64,000 nt of DNA from the NCBI RefSeq assembly GCF_041435435.1, contig NZ_CP108494.1, positions 2,886,501 through 2,950,500 on the forward strand, given 5' to 3'. Source of the DNA: Streptomyces sp. NBC_01241. GTDB taxonomy: Bacteria; Actinomycetota; Actinomycetes; Streptomycetales; Streptomycetaceae. The position numbers and the translations under genes were made by a program. Shown here piece by piece: positions 61,241 through 64,000 of the stretch. Each line of letters opens with the position of its first letter. Within the stretch, counting starts at the first letter, position 1. The notes under the pieces were generated by a model that was not told the origin of the DNA, did not search any database, and was given only the letters and a program-made list of their open reading frames with translations.

Positions 61241-62287
61241 ATGCACTCTGCCCTGCGGACCCGAGCCGGCCGCAGCCGCCGGCAACCCGGCAGGACGCTT
61301 CGGCCGGCACTCGCCGCGACCATGGGGATCCTGTTGATCTCCTGTACGCCCGGCGTCGCAGCCAGAAAGGAACCCGCCCCTGCGTCGGCCGCGCCCAGTG
61401 CCGACGCCAGTAGCCGCGTGTATGTGACGAACCAGCAGGACAACACGCTCTCGGTGGTGGACGCCCGTACCTACAAGGTCCTCGCAACCGTACCGGCCGG
61501 CACGGCGCCCGAAGGTGTCGCGGTCACCAAGGACGGCAGGCACGTGTACATCGCCAACAGCGGCTCTGCCCGGGTCTCGGTCCTCGACACCCGGAACAAC
61601 AAGATCGTCACAACCGTGCCGGTCGGGAAGAGCCCCACGGGTGTCGGCCTCAGCCCCGACGGCAGGTCCCTCTATGTCACCAACGGCAGTTCCAACACCG
61701 TCTCGGTGATCGACACCGGAACCAGCCGGGTGGCCGCGACCATCCCGGTCGGTACATCCCCGGTGAGCGTTGCGTTCAGTCGTGACGGTGGCAGGGCCTA
61801 CGTGGCGAACGCCGGGTCGGGCGATCTGTCGGTCATCGACACCCGCACGCGCCGTGTCGCCCGGCAACTCCCCGCGGGGCACTCCCCGGTGGGCGTCGCC
61901 GTCACACCGGACGGCGAGTCGGCCTACGTCGCCGACGAAGCGGGAAAGCAGGTCCTTGCCATCGCAACCCGTACCGGCAAAGCGACTGCCGTGCACGTCG
62001 GCCAGGGCCCCTTTGACGTGGCCATCGGGCCCGACGGCCGCTTCGCGTATTCCGCCGATCTCGGCCCGGGCAACGTTTCCGTGATCGACACCAGCAGCCA
62101 CCGCGTCTCGGCGGCCATTGCCCTGGGGCCTCCTGGCACCGACCCGTTCAACCTGGAAGTCACCAGCCGGGCCATCTACGTCACAAACCAAGGAGCGGGC
62201 ACCCTCACCGTCATCGACCCGACATCCCACAAGGTCGTCGCGACTGTCACCCTCGGCGCCAGCCCTTACGGCGTGGCAGTGAGCTGA
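61241..62287 (+). CDS. YVTN beta-propeller lipoprotein
   Basis: A 348-residue exported lipoprotein with a lipobox (MGILLISCTPG) after a long Arg-rich n-region, then a seven-bladed propeller of about 42-residue repeats (YVTNQQDNTLSVVDARTYKV, VYIANSGSARVSVLDTRNNK, LYVTNGSSNTVSVIDTGTSR). These YncE-like propellers bind unknown partners; they often sit near iron or redox loci. It follows the Dyp peroxidase by 82 bp on the same strand, so a shared function in the envelope is likely. Confidence 0.85.
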   Translation: MHSALRTRAGRSRRQPGRTLRPALAATMGILLISCTPGVAARKEPAPASAAPSADASSRVYVTNQQDNTLSVVDARTYKVLATVPAGTAPEGVAVTKDGRHVYIANSGSARVSVLDTRNNKIVTTVPVGKSPTGVGLSPDGRSLYVTNGSSNTVSVIDTGTSRVAATIPVGTSPVSVAFSRDGGRAYVANAGSGDLSVIDTRTRRVARQLPAGHSPVGVAVTPDGESAYVADEAGKQVLAIATRTGKATAVHVGQGPFDVAIGPDGRFAYSADLGPGNVSVIDTSSHRVSAAIALGPPGTDPFNLEVTSRAIYVTNQGAGTLTVIDPTSHKVVATVTLGASPYGVAVS

Positions 62288-62544
62288 GCGTGCGCCGCAC
62301 AAAGGGAAGTTCGCGCAGTGGCACGGCTTCTACGACGGGAAGCCCATCGAGCCAGTGCTTTACGCACGGCGCTGGGCGGTCATCGGAATGCGCACAGCTC
62401 ACGCCGCAGGTTCTGCACACCCGTTGGCTCCCGCGTTCACGCCCATGGCCCACTTCTGTGACCCGGTCGGAGTACGTGGCCGTGCCCGCCGGTGCGGACG
62501 CGTGAACACTCGGTGCGGCAGATCCCACGGAAGGCGAGGACGAC
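62288..62544 (+). other. Gap with a protein-like fragment
   Basis: Just after the propeller stop the plus strand reads KGKFAQWHGFYDGKPIEPVL and then YARRWAVIGMR. It has no start of its own and I cannot name its family; it may be the end of a degraded gene. The remainder is leader for the hydrolase gene, with CGGAAGGCGAGG as ribosome-site region. Confidence 0.35.
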
Positions 62545-63381
62545 ATGGCAGTACTTCAGGGCACCGGCTCGCGGCGCCGAATACGCCGCGAGCATGCCAT
62601 GGCAGCCGGATGCGCCATGGTCATGTGCACGGCCGTGGCGGCCCCTGCCGTCACGGGCGGCGGCAGGACCCCGGCCAAACCCACCATCGTGCTGGTGCAC
62701 GGGGCGTTCGCGGACGCCTCCAGTTGGAACGGGGTCGTCGAACGCCTCGAACACCGCGGCTACACCGTCATCGCCCCCGCCAACCCGCTGCGCGGGCTGT
62801 ACAACGACTCCACCTACATCGCTTCCGTCCTGGACAGCGTCAAGGGGCCGATCGTGCTGGCGGGGCATTCGTACGGCGGCGCCGTGATCAGCTCGGCCGC
62901 CGCGGGCAACCCCCGGGTGAAGTCGCTGGTGTACGTGTCGGCGCTGATGCCCGACGTGGGCGAGAGCGGTATGTCCCTGGGCGCCAGGTTCCCCAGCGAA
63001 CTCGGCACCGCCACCAGGTCCGTTCCCTACCGAGCCGGCGGCGGGGCCGTGGGGACCGACCTGTACCTCAAGCCCGACAGGCTCCATCAGGTCTTCGCCG
63101 CCGACCTGCCGGAGAGCACCGCGAGGGTCCTGGCGGTGACCCAACGGCCCGTGGCGACGACCGCGTTCTCGGAGAAGGCCAAGGTGGCCGCCTGGAAGCA
63201 CATCCCCTCGTGGTTCCTCGTCGCGAAGCAGGACAAGACCGTCAACCCCGACCAGGAACGCTTCGAGGCGAAGCGCGCGGGTTCGCACACGGTGGAGATC
63301 GACTCGTCCCACGTGGCGATGATCTCCCACCCCGAAGCGGTCACCGACCTCGTCCTCCGAGCCGCCACGGCGGCCGACTGA
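62545..63381 (+). CDS. Secreted alpha/beta hydrolase
   Basis: A 278-residue exported hydrolase. Signal-like N-terminus (MAAGCAMVMCTAVAAPAV) preceded by an Arg-rich stretch. Oxyanion region VLVHGAFADASSW, nucleophile elbow LAGHSYGGAVIS, acid in SWFLVAKQDKTVNPD and final His in DSSHVAMISHPE. This is the MhpC/EstC-like small hydrolase group seen with or without cofactor-free haloperoxidase activity; the substrate is unknown. Confidence 0.86.
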   Translation: MAVLQGTGSRRRIRREHAMAAGCAMVMCTAVAAPAVTGGGRTPAKPTIVLVHGAFADASSWNGVVERLEHRGYTVIAPANPLRGLYNDSTYIASVLDSVKGPIVLAGHSYGGAVISSAAAGNPRVKSLVYVSALMPDVGESGMSLGARFPSELGTATRSVPYRAGGGAVGTDLYLKPDRLHQVFAADLPESTARVLAVTQRPVATTAFSEKAKVAAWKHIPSWFLVAKQDKTVNPDQERFEAKRAGSHTVEIDSSHVAMISHPEAVTDLVLRAATAAD

Positions 63382-63472
63382 CACCCGGCCGGCGTCGGCC
63401 GCCACCGCGTCCACCGAAGACGCCCGGGCCGGGGGTGGAAAAGGATCAAGGAACCCCAGCAGAAAGCCTGAT

Positions 63473-63505
63473 GAGCCCTTCCCGGCCGGCGGCCGGGAAG
63501 GGCTC
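63473..63505 (+). terminator. Terminator of the hydrolase gene
   Basis: GAGCCCTTCCCGGCC and its perfect complement around GGC, followed by TTGCG, 92 bp past the hydrolase stop codon. Confidence 0.85.
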
Positions 63506-63584
63506 TTGCGCGTATCCGGCCCAGCCGGACACGCGGGCGTGCTGAGCATCACCCTGGACAGCGCCGGTGACCGCCGGGTAACTT

Positions 63585-63613
63585 TTGACCAGAGCTGAGC
63601 AAGCGCTTAGCCA
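63585..63613 (+). promoter_or_regulatory. Promoter with AAGCGCTT core for the acyl-CoA dehydrogenase
   Basis: TTGACC (63585-63590), a 17-bp spacer and TAGCCA (63608-63613) form a plausible promoter. The spacer contains TGAGCAAGCGCTTAG, an imperfect palindrome typical of TetR-family operators of fatty-acid genes. The repressor is not in the window. Confidence 0.5.
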
Positions 63614-63677
63614 GCCTGGCCGAAGCTCGCCCGATGCCGGCCCGAAGCCGATCGAAGCTGACCAAGGAGGCACCTCC

Positions 63678-64000
63678 GTGCGCCGTACGGTATTCAACGA
63701 GGACCACGAGGCGTTCCGGGAGACCATCCGCGCCTTCATCGAGGCCGAGGTCGCCCCCGTCTACGACGAGTGGTTCGCGGCCGGCCAGGTGCCCCGCGAC
63801 TTCTACTACAAGCTCGCCGAGCTGGGCATATTCGGCATCGAGGTGCCGGAGGAGTTCGGCGGCGCCGGGGTCGAGTCGTTCAAGTTCGAGGCGATCATCT
63901 CCGAGGAGTGCGCCCGCGCGGCCGTCAACTTCGGCGGCTCCGGCGTGCACGTCCTGCTCTGCCTGCCGTACATCAAGGCGTACGCCACCGAGGAGCAGAA
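63678..64000 (+). CDS. Acyl-CoA dehydrogenase, 5' part (runs off the window)
   Basis: The first 107 codons of an acyl-CoA dehydrogenase: VFNEDHEAFRETIRAFIEAE, VPRDFYYKLAELGIFGIEVP and EEFGGAGVESFKFE are the standard N-terminal helical domain, continuing GSGVHVLLCLPYIKA. GTG 63678 follows a strong AAGGAGG. The flavin-binding and catalytic regions lie beyond the right edge. The likely role is fatty- or branched-chain acyl-CoA oxidation. Sequence resembles the Streptomyces acdH-type enzymes from memory. Confidence 0.9.
   Translation, partial: MRRTVFNEDHEAFRETIRAFIEAEVAPVYDEWFAAGQVPRDFYYKLAELGIFGIEVPEEFGGAGVESFKFEAIISEECARAAVNFGGSGVHVLLCLPYIKAYATEEQ

Noticed and set aside
62355..63545. Long Arg/Gly-rich plus-strand frame across the alpha/beta hydrolase
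   Set aside because: It is an alternative-frame shadow; the hydrolase frame has the nucleophile elbow, acid and His in the right order.
1..64000. tRNA genes, CRISPR arrays or biosynthetic gene clusters
   Set aside because: No cloverleaf-like sequence with CCA-proximal conserved TTCGA loop, no regularly spaced repeat array, and no PKS, NRPS, terpene or RiPP core gene was seen.

Overview
This window is a piece of a Streptomyces (or very close actinomycete) chromosome. The evidence is the very high G+C with G/C at third codon positions, the abundance of GTG starts and ATGA/GTGA gene overlaps, twin-arginine and Ala-rich Sec signal peptides, DUF397 and DUF5753 regulators, and a gene order (mmsA/iol - copZ/copA - citrate synthase - recD2 - family 3 glycosidase - S28 peptidase - fused ABC exporter - agmatinase - PucR - acyl-CoA dehydrogenase) that I recognise as Streptomyces core chromosome. 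No tRNA, rRNA, CRISPR array or antibiotic gene cluster was seen.

Layout. 1-3.5 kb is the right end of an integrated mobile element: the tail of a small CxxC protein, a rolling-circle RepSA-like initiator, a 46-residue protein and a convergent large serine integrase. The integrase start lies about 10 bp from the broken 5' end of a DUF4291 gene, which marks the attachment site. 3.7-5.1 kb holds a secreted SLT-type protein and a small membrane protein. 5.2-12.5 kb is a myo-inositol catabolism locus: iolC-aldolase-iolB-iolD-mmsA on the minus strand and a divergent inosose-dehydratase-like gene, with a promoter and a palindromic operator between them. 12.6-16.8 kb holds a secreted peptidoglycan-binding protein, a small HTH protein, an unusual repeat region, and a copper chaperone/copper ATPase pair behind a CsoR-type operator. 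17.3-21.1 kb carries citrate synthase and recD2.

21.1-30.6 kb is an accessory region full of remnants. It contains a 2'-5' RNA ligase cut by a frameshifted TnpB-like gene, a second broken copy of the recD2 start, a DUF397 fragment, a HEPN-ribonuclease-type gene, an XRE/DUF5753 + DUF397 pair with two small partners, an HNH endonuclease, and a second SLT-type gene in inverted orientation to the first, 26 kb away.

30.6-40.3 kb is an uncharacterised sugar-catabolism locus: a TIM-barrel isomerase, a DUF993 aldolase-like protein and a Gfo/Idh/MocA dehydrogenase in a coupled operon, with a divergent LacI regulator. A second isomerase (39.5 kb) is separated from LacI by a 4.4-kb insertion made of an ISAs1 remnant, a large CDP-glycerol glycerophosphotransferase that looks 5'-truncated, and a deleted IS200/IS605 element. 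40.3-58.4 kb is ordinary core: EamA transporter/LysR pair, GH3 beta-N-acetylhexosaminidase, S28 peptidase, two secreted proteins, a fused heterodimer-type ABC exporter, a class A beta-lactamase-like hydrolase, and an agmatinase/TPP-enzyme/Na+ symporter/PucR group. 58.4-64 kb holds a peptidase remnant, an I36 inhibitor, a Tat-exported Dyp peroxidase followed by a beta-propeller lipoprotein, a secreted alpha/beta hydrolase, and the start of an acyl-CoA dehydrogenase that runs off the window.

The most interesting parts are the serine-integrase/RepSA element in DUF4291, the remnant-rich island around recD2 with its HEPN gene and zinc-ribbon-less TnpB, the paired inverted repeats at 13.5 kb, and the triplicated start region at 32.6 kb.
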